Positions 45,873 to 54,369 of a stretch of 64,000 nucleotides of DNA are shown here, in pieces. The position numbers were made by a program, and so were the translations under genes. The DNA is taken from NCBI RefSeq assembly GCF_008704425.1, contig NZ_CP023696.1:2652501-2716500 (forward strand). The letters run 5' to 3'. Numbering within the stretch: position 1 is the stretch's first letter; the number at the start of each line of letters is the position of its first letter. The stretch comes from Streptomyces fradiae ATCC 10745 = DSM 40063. Lineage in GTDB: Bacteria > Actinomycetota > Actinomycetes > Streptomycetales > Streptomycetaceae. Under the pieces are notes generated by a model. The model was not told where the DNA came from and ran no database searches. It worked only from the letters and a program-made list of their open reading frames with translations.

Positions 45873-47351
45873 TCAGCGGCGCAGCTCCACGAGGAGCCAC
45901 CCGGCCAGGGTGAGGGCGAGGGCCTGGGGCGCCGTGACGGGGAAGGCGATCAGGGTCGCGGCGCGCCCCTCCAGCAGGCCGCCGTACCCGACCATGGACA
46001 GGCCCAGGACCCCCAGCACGCTCAGGGTGATGCCCAGCACCGCCAGTGGCGCCGCTCCCCGCGCCCCCGGCCCGCCCGCCACGGCCGCCCCCGGCGCCCC
46101 GGTCGCCCTGGACGCCCCGCCCGCATGGCCGGCCCCCACCGCGCCGGACGCCCCGGACGTCCCGCCCACCCCGGCCGCGTCGGCCGGACCACCCGCACCA
46201 CCCGCGCCGGACGCCTCGGGCGTCCCGCCCGCCCCGTCGCCCCGCGCAGCCGGGTGGCGCGCGCCCGGTCGTTCCGCCCGCTGGAAGACGCCGACCAGCA
46301 GGGCCGTCACGGCCACCGCCGCCGCCACGCGCAGCGGCAGCCCGGCCCACCAGCCGGCCGACGCGGGCTCCGGGAGCGGCGCGCCGAGGGCCAGCAGGGC
46401 CCCGTACACCGCCAGCATCGCCGTCAGGTGCCACAGGAACGCCGTCATGGCGACGCCGTTCGCGGCGACGACCGCCCGCCACACCCGCGCGCGGGCCGCC
46501 AGCCGCGTGCCCGGTCCGCGCAGCAGCTCCACCGCGCCCACCAGCCACACGCCGTGGCACAGCAGCGCCAGCGTCGGGGGCGCCATGTTGGACACCTTCT
46601 CGCCGGGCATGCCCACCATGGACAGCGGATACGGCCCGAACGCGACCAGCGCCACCGCGCCGGCCAGCCCCGCGCCCGCGAGCGCCCAGGGCGCGCCGAG
46701 CCGCCCGTCCGCGCGGAGGAAGCCCAGCTGGTGGACGGCCAGCCACACGAGGGCGAAGTTCAGGAACTCCACGTACGGCACGCCCGCGGCGAACCGCAGG
46801 CCGTCCACCGCCGCCGCGCCGCCCGCCAGCGCGGCGAAGGCGCCCCAGCCCCACCGCCGGTGCAGCCGCAGCAGCGGCGGAGTGAAGGCGACCATCGCCA
46901 GGTAGATGCCGATGAACCACAGCGGCTGCGTCACCAGCCGCAGCGCCGTGCCGGTCAGCCCGCCGCCCGCGCCCGCGAGCTGGACGGCCAGCGCGACCGC
47001 GCCCCACACGGCGGCGAACAGCGCGGTCGGGCGCAGCAGCCGCCGCACCCGGCCCCGCACGAACGCGGCGTACGCGGGTCGGGACCGGTACGACAGGGCG
47101 TGGGCGAAGCCGCCGACGAAGAAGAAGACCGGCATCACCTGGAGCGCCCAGGTGAGGATCTGGAGCCGCGGGACGACCGCGAGGAGGTTCCCGACCTTCC
47201 CGTCGGCCGTGACGGCGGCCATCAGCCAGTGTCCGAGGACGACCACCGCCAGGGAGGCGACCCGCAGGAGGTCGATGTAGCGGTCCCTGGTGGCGGGCGT
47301 GGCGGCGGCGAGTTCCCGCGCGGTGGGTATGGCTCCGGTGCGTGGCTGCAT
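45873..47351 (-). CDS. Acyltransferase-3 family membrane protein
   Basis: Encodes 492 residues from ATG 47351. RDRYIDLLRVASLAVVVLGHW is the usual N-terminal acyltransferase-3 signature (the first helix with R and the catalytic-type His). About ten membrane helices follow, e.g. VMPVFFFVGGFAHALSYRSR and WFIGIYLAMVAFTPPLLRLH. An unusual Gly/Ala/Ser-rich hydrophilic insert (about residues 385-435, GAGGAGGPADAAGVGGTSGA) separates the last helices. Members O-acylate extracytoplasmic sugars or lipids; the acceptor here is unknown. It stands alone, convergent with the gene at 44609. Confidence 0.92.
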   Translation of the reverse strand: MQPRTGAIPTARELAAATPATRDRYIDLLRVASLAVVVLGHWLMAAVTADGKVGNLLAVVPRLQILTWALQVMPVFFFVGGFAHALSYRSRPAYAAFVRGRVRRLLRPTALFAAVWGAVALAVQLAGAGGGLTGTALRLVTQPLWFIGIYLAMVAFTPPLLRLHRRWGWGAFAALAGGAAAVDGLRFAAGVPYVEFLNFALVWLAVHQLGFLRADGRLGAPWALAGAGLAGAVALVAFGPYPLSMVGMPGEKVSNMAPPTLALLCHGVWLVGAVELLRGPGTRLAARARVWRAVVAANGVAMTAFLWHLTAMLAVYGALLALGAPLPEPASAGWWAGLPLRVAAAVAVTALLVGVFQRAERPGARHPAARGDGAGGTPEASGAGGAGGPADAAGVGGTSGASGAVGAGHAGGASRATGAPGAAVAGGPGARGAAPLAVLGITLSVLGVLGLSMVGYGGLLEGRAATLIAFPVTAPQALALTLAGWLLVELRR

Positions 47352-47520
47352 GCCGGTAAGCGTCGCCGCGGCGCCGCGCGGCCGGGAGAGTACGGCTACT
47401 CAGTTCACGCGCTCACGTAGCCCCGTCATGTGCGCCGCCGGCCACCACGTCCCGGCGCCCCCGCCCGGCCGCCACGTCCCGGCCGCCACGCCCGGCCCCC
47501 GGTCGGCGGCCGTCCACGCG

Positions 47521-48414
47521 TCAGGCCGGGACGATCCGCGCGCCCGGGGCCGGGGAGGTGGCCGTGCGGGCCGTGCGGCAGGTGCCGGAGGCGACGAGGG
47601 CCGCCGCGACCGACCGGGCCGCCTCCGCGTCCTTGACCAGGAACGCCGTGGTGGGGCCCGACCCGGAGACGATCCCCGCGAGGGCGCCGGCCGCCGTGCC
47701 CGCGGCGAGGGTGTCGGCGAGCGACGGGCGCAGGGACAGGGCGGCGGGCTGGAGGTCGTTGGCCAGGGCCCCGGCGAGGGCGGCGGTGTCGCCGGTGCGC
47801 AGCGCGTCCAGCAGGCCGGGGGAGGCGGCCGGGGCGGGCGCGGCGGGCGTCAGCCGGTCGAACTCGGCGTACACGGCGGGCGTGGACAGGCCCCCGTCGG
47901 CGACGGCGAACACCCAGTGGAAGGTGCCGCCGAGGGGCAGTTCGGTGAGGTGCTCGCCCCGGCCGGTGCCCAGCGCGGCGCCGCCGACGAGGGAGAACGG
48001 CACGTCGCTGCCCAGCTCGGCGCAGATGTCGAGGAGTTCGGCGCGGCTCGCGCCCGTGCCCCACAGGGCGTCGCAGGCGAGCAGGGCGCCCGCGCCGTCG
48101 GCGCTGCCGCCCGCCATGCCGCCCGCGACGGGGATGTCCTTGGCGATGTGCAGGTGCACGTCGGGGGCGATGCCGTACCGGGCGGCCAGCAGCTCGGCGG
48201 CGCGCGCGGCCAGGTTCGTGCGGTCCAGGGGCACCTGGTCGGCGTCGGGGCCCTCGCAGGTGACGCGGAGCGACTCGGCGCGCGTGGCGGTCACCCGGTC
48301 GTAGAGGGAGACGGCGAGGAAGACGTTGGCCAGGTCGTGGAAGCCGTCGGGGCGGGCGGGCCCGACCGCGAGCTGGACGTTGACCTTGGCCGGGACTCGG
48401 ACGGTGACGCTCAC
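47521..48414 (-). CDS. ispE: 4-diphosphocytidyl-2-C-methyl-D-erythritol kinase
   Basis: Encodes 297 residues from GTG 48414. It phosphorylates CDP-ME in the MEP isoprenoid pathway. GHMP-kinase features are clear: [20 protein letters not shown] at the N-terminus (with FHDLANVF), the ATP loop [19 protein letters not shown], the substrate region [20 protein letters not shown], and motif 3 [15 protein letters not shown]. The start overlaps ksgA's stop by GTGA, placing it last in the rpfB-ksgA-ispE operon, as in other actinobacteria. Confidence 0.96.
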   Translation of the reverse strand: MSVTVRVPAKVNVQLAVGPARPDGFHDLANVFLAVSLYDRVTATRAESLRVTCEGPDADQVPLDRTNLAARAAELLAARYGIAPDVHLHIAKDIPVAGGMAGGSADGAGALLACDALWGTGASRAELLDICAELGSDVPFSLVGGAALGTGRGEHLTELPLGGTFHWVFAVADGGLSTPAVYAEFDRLTPAAPAPAASPGLLDALRTGDTAALAGALANDLQPAALSLRPSLADTLAAGTAAGALAGIVSGSGPTTAFLVKDAEAARSVAAALVASGTCRTARTATSPAPGARIVPA

Positions 48415-49268
48415 GCTCGGGCCTCCGCGATACGGGCGAACTCCTCGACGGTCAGGGACTCGCCGCGCGCCTGCGGGGACACCCCGGCGGCGAGGAGGGC
48501 GGCCTCGGCGGCGGCGGGCGACCCGGCCCAGCCGGCGAGCGCGGCCCGCAGGGTCTTGCGGCGCTGCGCGAAGGCGGCGTCCACGACGGCGAAGACCTCC
48601 CGCTTGGTGGCGGTGGTCTCCGGCGGGTCGCGGCGTACGAGGGAGACGAGGCCGGAGTCGACGTTCGGCGCGGGCCAGAAGACGTTGCGGCCGATGGACC
48701 CGGCGCGCTTGACGTCCGCGTACCAGTTGGCCTTCACGGACGGCACGCCGTACACCTTGTTGCCGGGCCGGGCGGCGAGCCGGTCGGCGACCTCGGCCTG
48801 GACCATGACGAGGGTGCGCTCGATGGTCGGGAAGCGGTCCAGCATGTGGAGCAGCACGGGCACGGCGACGTTGTACGGCAGGTTCGCGACGAGCGCCGTG
48901 GGCGGCGGGCCGGGCAGCTCCCGGACGTCCATCGCGTCGGAGTGGACCAGCGAGAAGCGCGTGGCCCGCTCGGGCATGCGGGCGGTGATCGTGGCCGGCA
49001 GGGCCGCGGCGAGGGTGTCGTCGATCTCGACGGCGACGACGCGGTCGGCGGCCTCCAGCAGGGCGAGGGTGAGGGAGCCGAGTCCGGGGCCCACCTCCAC
49101 CACCACGTCGTCGGGGCGTACCTCCGCGGTGCGGACGATGCGCCGGACGGTGTTGGCGTCGATGACGAAGTTCTGGCCGCGCTGCTTGGTCGGCCGTACG
49201 CCGAGGGCTGCGGCCAGTTCGCGGATGTCGGCGGGGCCGAGGAGGGCGTCGGGCTCAGTGGTGCTCAC
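48411..49268 (-). CDS. ksgA: 16S rRNA dimethyladenosine transferase KsgA/RsmA
   Basis: Encodes 285 residues from GTG 49268. It dimethylates the two adenines in the 16S 3'-terminal hairpin. [20 protein letters not shown] is the family N-terminus; the SAM-binding motif is [20 protein letters not shown] with VVAVEID, and the catalytic motif is NLPYNVAVP. The C-terminal helical domain includes [15 protein letters not shown]. It overlaps both neighbours by 4 bases (GTGA), so expression is coupled. Confidence 0.97.
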   Translation of the reverse strand: MSTTEPDALLGPADIRELAAALGVRPTKQRGQNFVIDANTVRRIVRTAEVRPDDVVVEVGPGLGSLTLALLEAADRVVAVEIDDTLAAALPATITARMPERATRFSLVHSDAMDVRELPGPPPTALVANLPYNVAVPVLLHMLDRFPTIERTLVMVQAEVADRLAARPGNKVYGVPSVKANWYADVKRAGSIGRNVFWPAPNVDSGLVSLVRRDPPETTATKREVFAVVDAAFAQRRKTLRAALAGWAGSPAAAEAALLAAGVSPQARGESLTVEEFARIAEARA

Positions 49269-51007
49269 CGATACAGCCTACGGCCGCAGTGCGGCCACGG
49301 ACTCGCCCCCCTTTGCGCGTAGAGCTTCTTCGCCCGGTATGTCTGTTCGGCGGCGGAGGCGTGCTGGGGCAGGCCGCTGCCGCCGACGGAGGCCCAGGTG
49401 CGGGCGTCGAACTGGTAGAGGCCGCCGTAGGTGCCGGAGGGGTCGACGGCGTCGGGGCGCCCGCCGGACTCGCACTGCGCGAGGGCGGCCCAGTTCAGGT
49501 GGTCGGCCCCGGCGACGGACGCGGGCCGGCCGGGTGCCTTCGCGCCGGGCCCGGCGGCCGGGGCCTGGGAGCGGGCCGGGGCCGGGGCGGGGGCCGGGGC
49601 CTGGGGCCGCTCCTGGGCCTGTGCGCCGCCCTGGGGGCGGGGCTGGCGGGCGGGCCGGGAGCTCGGGCGGGGGCGGGTCCGGGTGCCGACGCGGACGATC
49701 CGGGCGACCGGCTCGCGGACGAGCTCGCTGCCGGTCTCGCGGGTGCGGTGGGGTACGCCGTCCACGGTGCGGGTCACGTAGGTGAGGCGGCGCAGACCGG
49801 TGCGGCCGGGCCGGTCCACGACCTCGGTGCCCTCGTACAGCCCGGGGTCCTCGACGTGGCGGACGGCGTACGGGACGGTCTCGTGGCGGGTGGTGCGGCG
49901 GTCGGCGACGCGCCGCACGGTGACGGTCTGGCCGTCGCGCGGGAAGGCGCCGGGCGGCACGGAGGTGGTGTCCAGGGCGCCGAGCGTGATCCCTGCGCCC
50001 CGCAGGGCCGCGGCGACGGTGGCGGCGTGGGTGCGGACGGTGCGCTCGCGGCCGTCGGCGCGGACGGTCAGGGCGCGTTCGGTGCGTACGGCGAGGGCGA
50101 GCCCCTCGCGGCGGATGGGCGCGGTGCGGGAGACCGACAGGCGGGCGCCCTCGGCGCGGACGCCGAGCCCGCGCAGGGCCTCGTCCACGGTGCGGGCGGT
50201 GGTCCACAGGCGGCGGGAGCGGCCGTCCACGTCGAGGCGCAGGGGGCGGCCGTAGCGGACGGCCACCTCGTCCCCGCCGCTCAGCGGCGCGTCGGGGCCC
50301 GGCGCGACCCGGTCGTGGGCGCCGGGGGCGATGCCCTCGTCGGCGAGGAGCTCGCCCACGTCGTCGGCGAAGGTGTGCAGGGTGCGGGGCGCGCCGTCGA
50401 CGGTGAGCCGCACCGCCTTGTGGTCCGCGGCGAGGACGCCCCCGGCCGCGAGCACGGCGGCGAACCCGGCGCCCACGAGCGCCCGCGGCACGTACCACCG
50501 CAGGCCGGGGCGGACGGCGGGCGCCGCGGCGGTGGGCGCCTTGGCGGTGGGCGCCTTGGCGGCGGACTGCCGGCCGGAGGGCGCCTTGGCGGTGGGCGCC
50601 TTGGCGGCGGACTGCCGGCCGGAGGGCGCCTTGGCGGTGGGCGCCTTGGCGCCGGGTTGCCGGCCGGAGGGCGCCTTGGCGCGGGGCTGCCGGTCGGCGG
50701 GCTTCCCGGCACGGGACGACCGGCCGGAGGGTGCCTTGCCGGGCGACCGACCGGAGGGCGTCTCGACGTGGGGCGAACGGCCGTCGGGGCTCTTGCCGCC
50801 GGGCGGCCGGTCGGCGGGGACCTCGGCGCGAGGCGAACGGTCGGCAGGCGTCGTGCCGCCGGGCGACCGGCCGGCGGGCTTCTTCCTGGCGCGGGGCGCC
50901 CGCGCGGGCGCCGTGGCGCGGGGCGACGACCGGTCGGCGGGCCCCTTGGCGCGGGGCGACCGGGCGGCGGGGGCCGGACGGTGGCGGCTTTCGCGTGAGG
51001 TCTCCAC
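49265..51007 (-). CDS. rpfB: Resuscitation-promoting factor RpfB-like lytic transglycosylase
   Basis: Encodes 580 residues from GTG 51007. Unusually, residues 1-155 form a long basic Pro/Arg/Lys/Ala tail with 15-residue [15 protein letters not shown] repeats before the membrane helix ([18 protein letters not shown]). Outside come three DUF348 repeats ([60 protein letters not shown]), a G5 domain ([20 protein letters not shown]), a Pro/Ala/Gln linker and the C-terminal Rpf domain with the catalytic Glu in [20 protein letters not shown] and [11 protein letters not shown]. It cleaves peptidoglycan glycan strands during spore germination and growth. It is first in an operon with ksgA and ispE. 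Confidence 0.94.
   Translation of the reverse strand: METSRESRHRPAPAARSPRAKGPADRSSPRATAPARAPRARKKPAGRSPGGTTPADRSPRAEVPADRPPGGKSPDGRSPHVETPSGRSPGKAPSGRSSRAGKPADRQPRAKAPSGRQPGAKAPTAKAPSGRQSAAKAPTAKAPSGRQSAAKAPTAKAPTAAAPAVRPGLRWYVPRALVGAGFAAVLAAGGVLAADHKAVRLTVDGAPRTLHTFADDVGELLADEGIAPGAHDRVAPGPDAPLSGGDEVAVRYGRPLRLDVDGRSRRLWTTARTVDEALRGLGVRAEGARLSVSRTAPIRREGLALAVRTERALTVRADGRERTVRTHAATVAAALRGAGITLGALDTTSVPPGAFPRDGQTVTVRRVADRRTTRHETVPYAVRHVEDPGLYEGTEVVDRPGRTGLRRLTYVTRTVDGVPHRTRETGSELVREPVARIVRVGTRTRPRPSSRPARQPRPQGGAQAQERPQAPAPAPAPARSQAPAAGPGAKAPGRPASVAGADHLNWAALAQCESGGRPDAVDPSGTYGGLYQFDARTWASVGGSGLPQHASAAEQTYRAKKLYAQRGASPWPHCGRRLYR
50536..50670. repeat. 45-bp in-frame tandem repeats in rpfB
   Basis: Copies at 50536-50580 and 50581-50625 are identical; 50626-50670 is diverged in its second half. 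They encode 15-residue [19 protein letters not shown] units in the cytoplasmic tail of RpfB. Each step of 45 bp preserves the frame. Confidence 0.95.
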
Positions 51008-51182
51008 GAGGCCGGGACCTTAGCCCACGCCGGTCACTTAAACGTATCATTCGACTACTCACCGTCGTGTCGCGGTCACCCGTACGGCCGCCCCGCCGCG
51101 CCACCTCGGCGTGCCCCGCCGCCCCGCCTCCGCACGCCCCTCCGGGCGTCGGCGTCCGGCGTCGCGCGCGCCGCCTCCCGCC

Positions 51183-52055
51183 TCAGTAGCCGAAGGCGCG
51201 TGCGGTGTTCTCCGCGAGGGCCGTCGCCATGGCCTCCTCCCCGATGCCCCGCACGGCCGCCATGGCGCGCACGGTGACCGGGACGAGGTACGGGGCATTC
51301 GGGCGGCCCCGGTACGGCGCGGGCGTCAGGAACGGCGCGTCCGTCTCGACCAGGACCAGCTCCAGCGGGGCGACCGCCAGGGCGTCGCGCAGCGGCTGGG
51401 CGTTCTTGAAGGTGACGTTCCCGGCGAACGACATGAAGTAGCCGCGCTCGGCGCAGACCCTGGCCATCTCGGCGTCGCCCGAGTAGCAGTGGAAGACGGT
51501 CCGCTCCGGGGCGCCCTCCTCGGCCAGGACGCGCAGCACGTCCTCGTGGGCCTCCCGGTCGTGGATGACCAGCGCCTTGCCGTGCCGCTTGGCGATCTCG
51601 ACATGGGCGCGGAACGAGCGCTCCTGCGCCTCCTTGCCCTCGGGGCCCGTGCGGAAGTAGTCGAGGCCCGTCTCGCCGACCGCCTTGACGTGCGGAAGGG
51701 CGGCGAGCCGGTCGATCTCGGCGAGCGCGTCGTCCAGCGCGGCCTCCCCGCCGGCCTCGCGCACCCGCTGCCGGGGCCCGCCGTCCCCGGAGTCGCCGAG
51801 GACGATGCGGGGGGCCTCGTTGGGGTGGAGGGCGACGGCGGCGTGCACGTTCGCGTACCGCTCGGCCGTCTCGGCCGCCCACCGGGAGCCCTTCAGGTCG
51901 CATCCCACCTGCACGACGGTCTCCACGCCGACGAGGGCGGCCTTGGCCAGGGCCTCCTCGACGGTCGTGGACTGCATGTCGAGGTGGGTGTGCGAGTCGG
52001 CCACCGCGACGGGCAGGGGCTCGGGCAGCGGGGGCGGGGCGTCCTTGGCACTCAT
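51183..52055 (-). CDS. tatD: TatD-family metal-dependent deoxyribonuclease
   Basis: Encodes 290 residues from ATG 52055 (MSAKDAPPPLPEPLPVAVAD). The metal ligands are in place: DSHTHLDM, the Glu in GETGLDYFR, the His in ALVIHDREAHEDVL and HCYSGDAEM, and the Asp in VETDAPFLTPAPYRGRPN. TatD proteins are 3'-5' exonucleases or D-aminoacyl/DNA-processing hydrolases of the amidohydrolase fold. It lies upstream of rpfB on the same strand with a 175-base gap that includes an AT-rich stretch (51040-51060) likely holding the rpfB promoter. Confidence 0.96.
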   Translation of the reverse strand: MSAKDAPPPLPEPLPVAVADSHTHLDMQSTTVEEALAKAALVGVETVVQVGCDLKGSRWAAETAERYANVHAAVALHPNEAPRIVLGDSGDGGPRQRVREAGGEAALDDALAEIDRLAALPHVKAVGETGLDYFRTGPEGKEAQERSFRAHVEIAKRHGKALVIHDREAHEDVLRVLAEEGAPERTVFHCYSGDAEMARVCAERGYFMSFAGNVTFKNAQPLRDALAVAPLELVLVETDAPFLTPAPYRGRPNAPYLVPVTVRAMAAVRGIGEEAMATALAENTARAFGY

Positions 52056-52224
52056 GCCCCGATCGTACGAAAGCGGGCCGCCGGGTCGGGCCGGGCGGTA
52101 CGGGCCGGGGGCGCGGTGCGCCGCGGGCGGCGGACCAGACCGGGGCGGGGGGCATGCCGGATCGAGTGGGGGCATGCCGGATCGGCACCCCCGTACGGCC
52201 CGCCGCACCGGGGCGGGCGGACGG

Positions 52225-52680
52225 TCAGTCGCGGTGGAACGGGTGCAGCAGGGACGACCTGCGGCGACGCTCGGGCTCCTGCCCGGAAGCGCCGGTGGCT
52301 CCGGCCCCGGACGCTCCGGTGGCGCCGGTCGCACCGGCACCGGTCGCACCGGCACCGGACGCTCCGGTGGCGCCGGTCGCACCGGCACCGGTCGCGCCGG
52401 AGCCGCGGGCCTCGGGGCCGCCGGGCGCCAGGATGCCCGAGATGCCGGAGATGCGGCCGGAGCCCATGATGCGCACGGAGTGGTGGCCGCAGTTGGGGCA
52501 GGTCGACTTCACCAGGGGTGACGACACGCGGCGGCCGTCCGTGCGGTAGACGACGAAGTCGCGGCCGGCGGCGTCCGTGTGGTGCTCGATCTCGTACGCC
52601 TGCTCCCAGCCGTGGCCGCACCGCAGGCAGGCGAAGGAGTACGCCTCGTGGCCGACCGGGACGCCGGGGATCTCGCTCAT
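52225..52680 (-). CDS. Zinc-ribbon protein with Gly/Ala/Thr repeat tail
   Basis: Encodes 151 residues from ATG 52680 (MSEIPGVPVGHEAYSFACLR). Two Cys pairs (CLRCGHGW near residue 18 and CPNCGHH near residue 61) form a zinc ribbon around a small beta domain (YEIEHHTDAAGRDFVVYRTD). The C-terminal half is a low-complexity GATGASGAGATGAG stretch encoded by a GCACCGGCACCGG-type DNA repeat, ending RRRRSSLLHPFHRD. The family is common in Streptomyces but its role is unknown. It may bind nucleic acid. An inverted repeat at 52760-52794 lies upstream. Confidence 0.85.
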   Translation of the reverse strand: MSEIPGVPVGHEAYSFACLRCGHGWEQAYEIEHHTDAAGRDFVVYRTDGRRVSSPLVKSTCPNCGHHSVRIMGSGRISGISGILAPGGPEARGSGATGAGATGATGASGAGATGAGATGATGASGAGATGASGQEPERRRRSSLLHPFHRD

Positions 52681-52759
52681 GCCCGCTCCTTCCCACCGCC
52701 GTGGGCCCGCCCTCGCGGGCGGCGCGCACCGACGGGTGTGCTCCCACGATAGCCCTACG

Positions 52760-52794
52760 CTCGCATTACCCGCTTATCGGACAAAGAATGCGAG
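52760..52794. promoter_or_regulatory. Inverted repeat upstream of the zinc-ribbon gene
   Basis: CTCGCATT (52760-52767) and AATGCGAG (52787-52794) form a perfect 8-bp inverted repeat with 19 bases between, in an AT-rich island of an otherwise GC-rich gap. It sits 80 bases before the zinc-ribbon start and may be its operator. Confidence 0.4.
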
Positions 52795-52860
52795 ACGGGA
52801 CACGGGGGCCAGGCCCCTGCCGTGCGGCCCCGTCAGCGTCCTTCCGGCCCTTACGGCCGA

Positions 52861-52905
52861 TCCCGGCCTTCCCGGCCTTCCCGGCCTTCCCGGCCTTCCC
52901 GGCCG
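52861..52905. repeat. Five tandem copies of TCCCGGCCT
   Basis: The 9-base unit TCCCGGCCT is repeated in exact tandem from 52861 to 52905, the last copy ending in CCG, immediately downstream of the rsmI stop (52925 on the minus strand). It is a microsatellite. Confidence 0.95.
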
Positions 52906-52924
52906 CCCTGGTCTTCCCGGCCGC

Positions 52925-53812
52925 CTAGCCCCTCCCGGCCGCCTCGCCCTTCCCGGCCTTCTCGGCCTTCTCGGCCGTCTTGGCGGCGACCACCGCGTCG
53001 AACACCTCCCGCTTGGGCAGCCCCGCCTCGGCGGCGACGGCGGCGATGGCCTCCTTGCGCCGCTCCCCCGCCTCCTCCCGCACCCGGACGCGCCGCACCA
53101 GCTCGTCCGCGTCCAGCTCGGCCGGCCCCGGCTCGGGGGCGCCCTCCACGACGACGGTGATCTCGCCCCGCACCCCCTCGGCGGCCCAGGCGGCCAGCTC
53201 GCCGAGCCCTCCGCGCCTGACCTCCTCGTACGTCTTGGTCAGCTCCCGGCAGACGGCGGCACGCCGGCCGGCGCCGAAGACCTCCGCCATCGCGGCGAGC
53301 GTGTCGTCCAGGCGGTGCGGGGCCTCGAAGTAGACGAGTGTGCGCCGCTCGGCGGCCACCTCGCGCAGCCGTGCCAGCCGCTCGCCCGCCTTGCGGGGCA
53401 GGAAGCCCTCGAAGCAGAAGCGGTCCACGGGGAGGCCGGACAGGGCGAGCGCGGTGAGCACGGCGGACGGGCCGGGCACGGCGGTCACCCTGACGTCCCG
53501 CTCCACGGCGGCGGCGACCAGCCGGTAGCCCGGGTCGGAGACGGAGGGCATGCCCGCGTCGGTGACCAGCAGCACCCGGGCGCCGCCCACGAGCGCCTCG
53601 ACCAGCTCGGGCGTCCGCGCGGTCTCGTTGCCCTCGAAGTACGACACGACCCGCCCGCGCGGCTGCACGCCGAGCGCCTGGGTGAGGCGGCGCAGCCGGC
53701 GGGTGTCCTCGGCCGCGACGACGTCGGCCTCCGCCAGTTCGGCGGCGAGGCGGGGCGGGGCGTCGGCGATGTCGCCGATGGGGGTACCTGCGAGTACGAG
53801 GGTTCCAGTCAC
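52925..53812 (-). CDS. rsmI: 16S rRNA (cytidine-1402-2'-O)-methyltransferase
   Basis: Encodes 295 residues from GTG 53812 (VTGTLVLAGTPIGDIADAPP). It uses SAM to 2'-O-methylate C1402. The tetrapyrrole-methylase-like fold is seen in GTPIGDIAD, AEDTRRLRRLTQALGV, VSYFEGNE, VTDAGMPSVSDPGYRLV, VPGPSAVLTALALSGLP and FEGFLPRK. The C-terminal tail is Lys/Ala/Glu-rich (AAKTAEKAEKAGKGEAAG). It is divergent from pmt, across a repeat-filled gap. Confidence 0.97.
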   Translation of the reverse strand: MTGTLVLAGTPIGDIADAPPRLAAELAEADVVAAEDTRRLRRLTQALGVQPRGRVVSYFEGNETARTPELVEALVGGARVLLVTDAGMPSVSDPGYRLVAAAVERDVRVTAVPGPSAVLTALALSGLPVDRFCFEGFLPRKAGERLARLREVAAERRTLVYFEAPHRLDDTLAAMAEVFGAGRRAAVCRELTKTYEEVRRGGLGELAAWAAEGVRGEITVVVEGAPEPGPAELDADELVRRVRVREEAGERRKEAIAAVAAEAGLPKREVFDAVVAAKTAEKAEKAGKGEAAGRG

Positions 53813-54369
53813 CCGGCCAGTCTCGCAGCCCCGCGCCCGGCGGACCCCGCCCAGGGCGGCGGCGGACCGGGCCCGCCCGCCGGCGGCCGGACAGTCCGCC
53901 GCGGCGGCGCGGCGGCGCGGCGCGGCCGGGCAGGCGGTGCGACCGGGCCGGGCGGTACGAGGCTGCCGGGCGGCACGCGGCGCCGGGCGGTACGCGGCAC
54001 GTGGCACGCGGCGGCCGGGCGGCCCGGCAGGCGGTGCGACCGGGCGGTACGCGGCGGCGCGGCAGGGCGGCGGCCGGCAGGCGGCACGCGGCTGCCGGGC
54101 GGTACGCGGCTGCCGGGCGGCACGCGGCGGCCGGGCGGCACGCGGCGGCCGGGCAGGCGGTGCGACCGGGCGGTACGAGGCTGCCGGGCGGCCGGCAGGC
54201 GGCACGCGGTACGAGGCACACGGCACGCGGCGCCGGGCGTACGCGGCACGTGGCACGCGGCGGCCGGGCGGCCCGGCAGGCGGTGCGGCCGGGCGGTACG
54301 CGACGGCGCGGCAGGGCGGCGGCCGGGCGTGCGGGCGAGTCGTACGGGGGCGTTCCCTACGATGGCGCG
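53813..54369. repeat. Repeat-filled rsmI-pmt intergenic region
   Basis: Most of the 557 bases from about 53930 to 54340 consist of variants of CGGGCGGTACGCGGC and CGGGCGGCACGCGGCGGC. Within it a longer direct repeat of about 106 bases occurs at 53971-54077 and 54221-54326 with few differences. All six frames are partly open because of the repeats, but no known protein is encoded. The divergent promoters of rsmI and pmt must lie within or flanking it. Confidence 0.85.

Noticed and set aside
51008..51182. c-di-AMP (ydaO-type) riboswitch before rpfB
   Set aside because: Such riboswitches precede some rpf genes, but this gap is short and I could not recognise the conserved core.
53870..54360. 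Repetitive RPAACRPP-type proteins encoded in the rsmI-pmt gap
   Set aside because: Every frame gives a similar low-complexity product, as expected for a DNA repeat rather than a gene.
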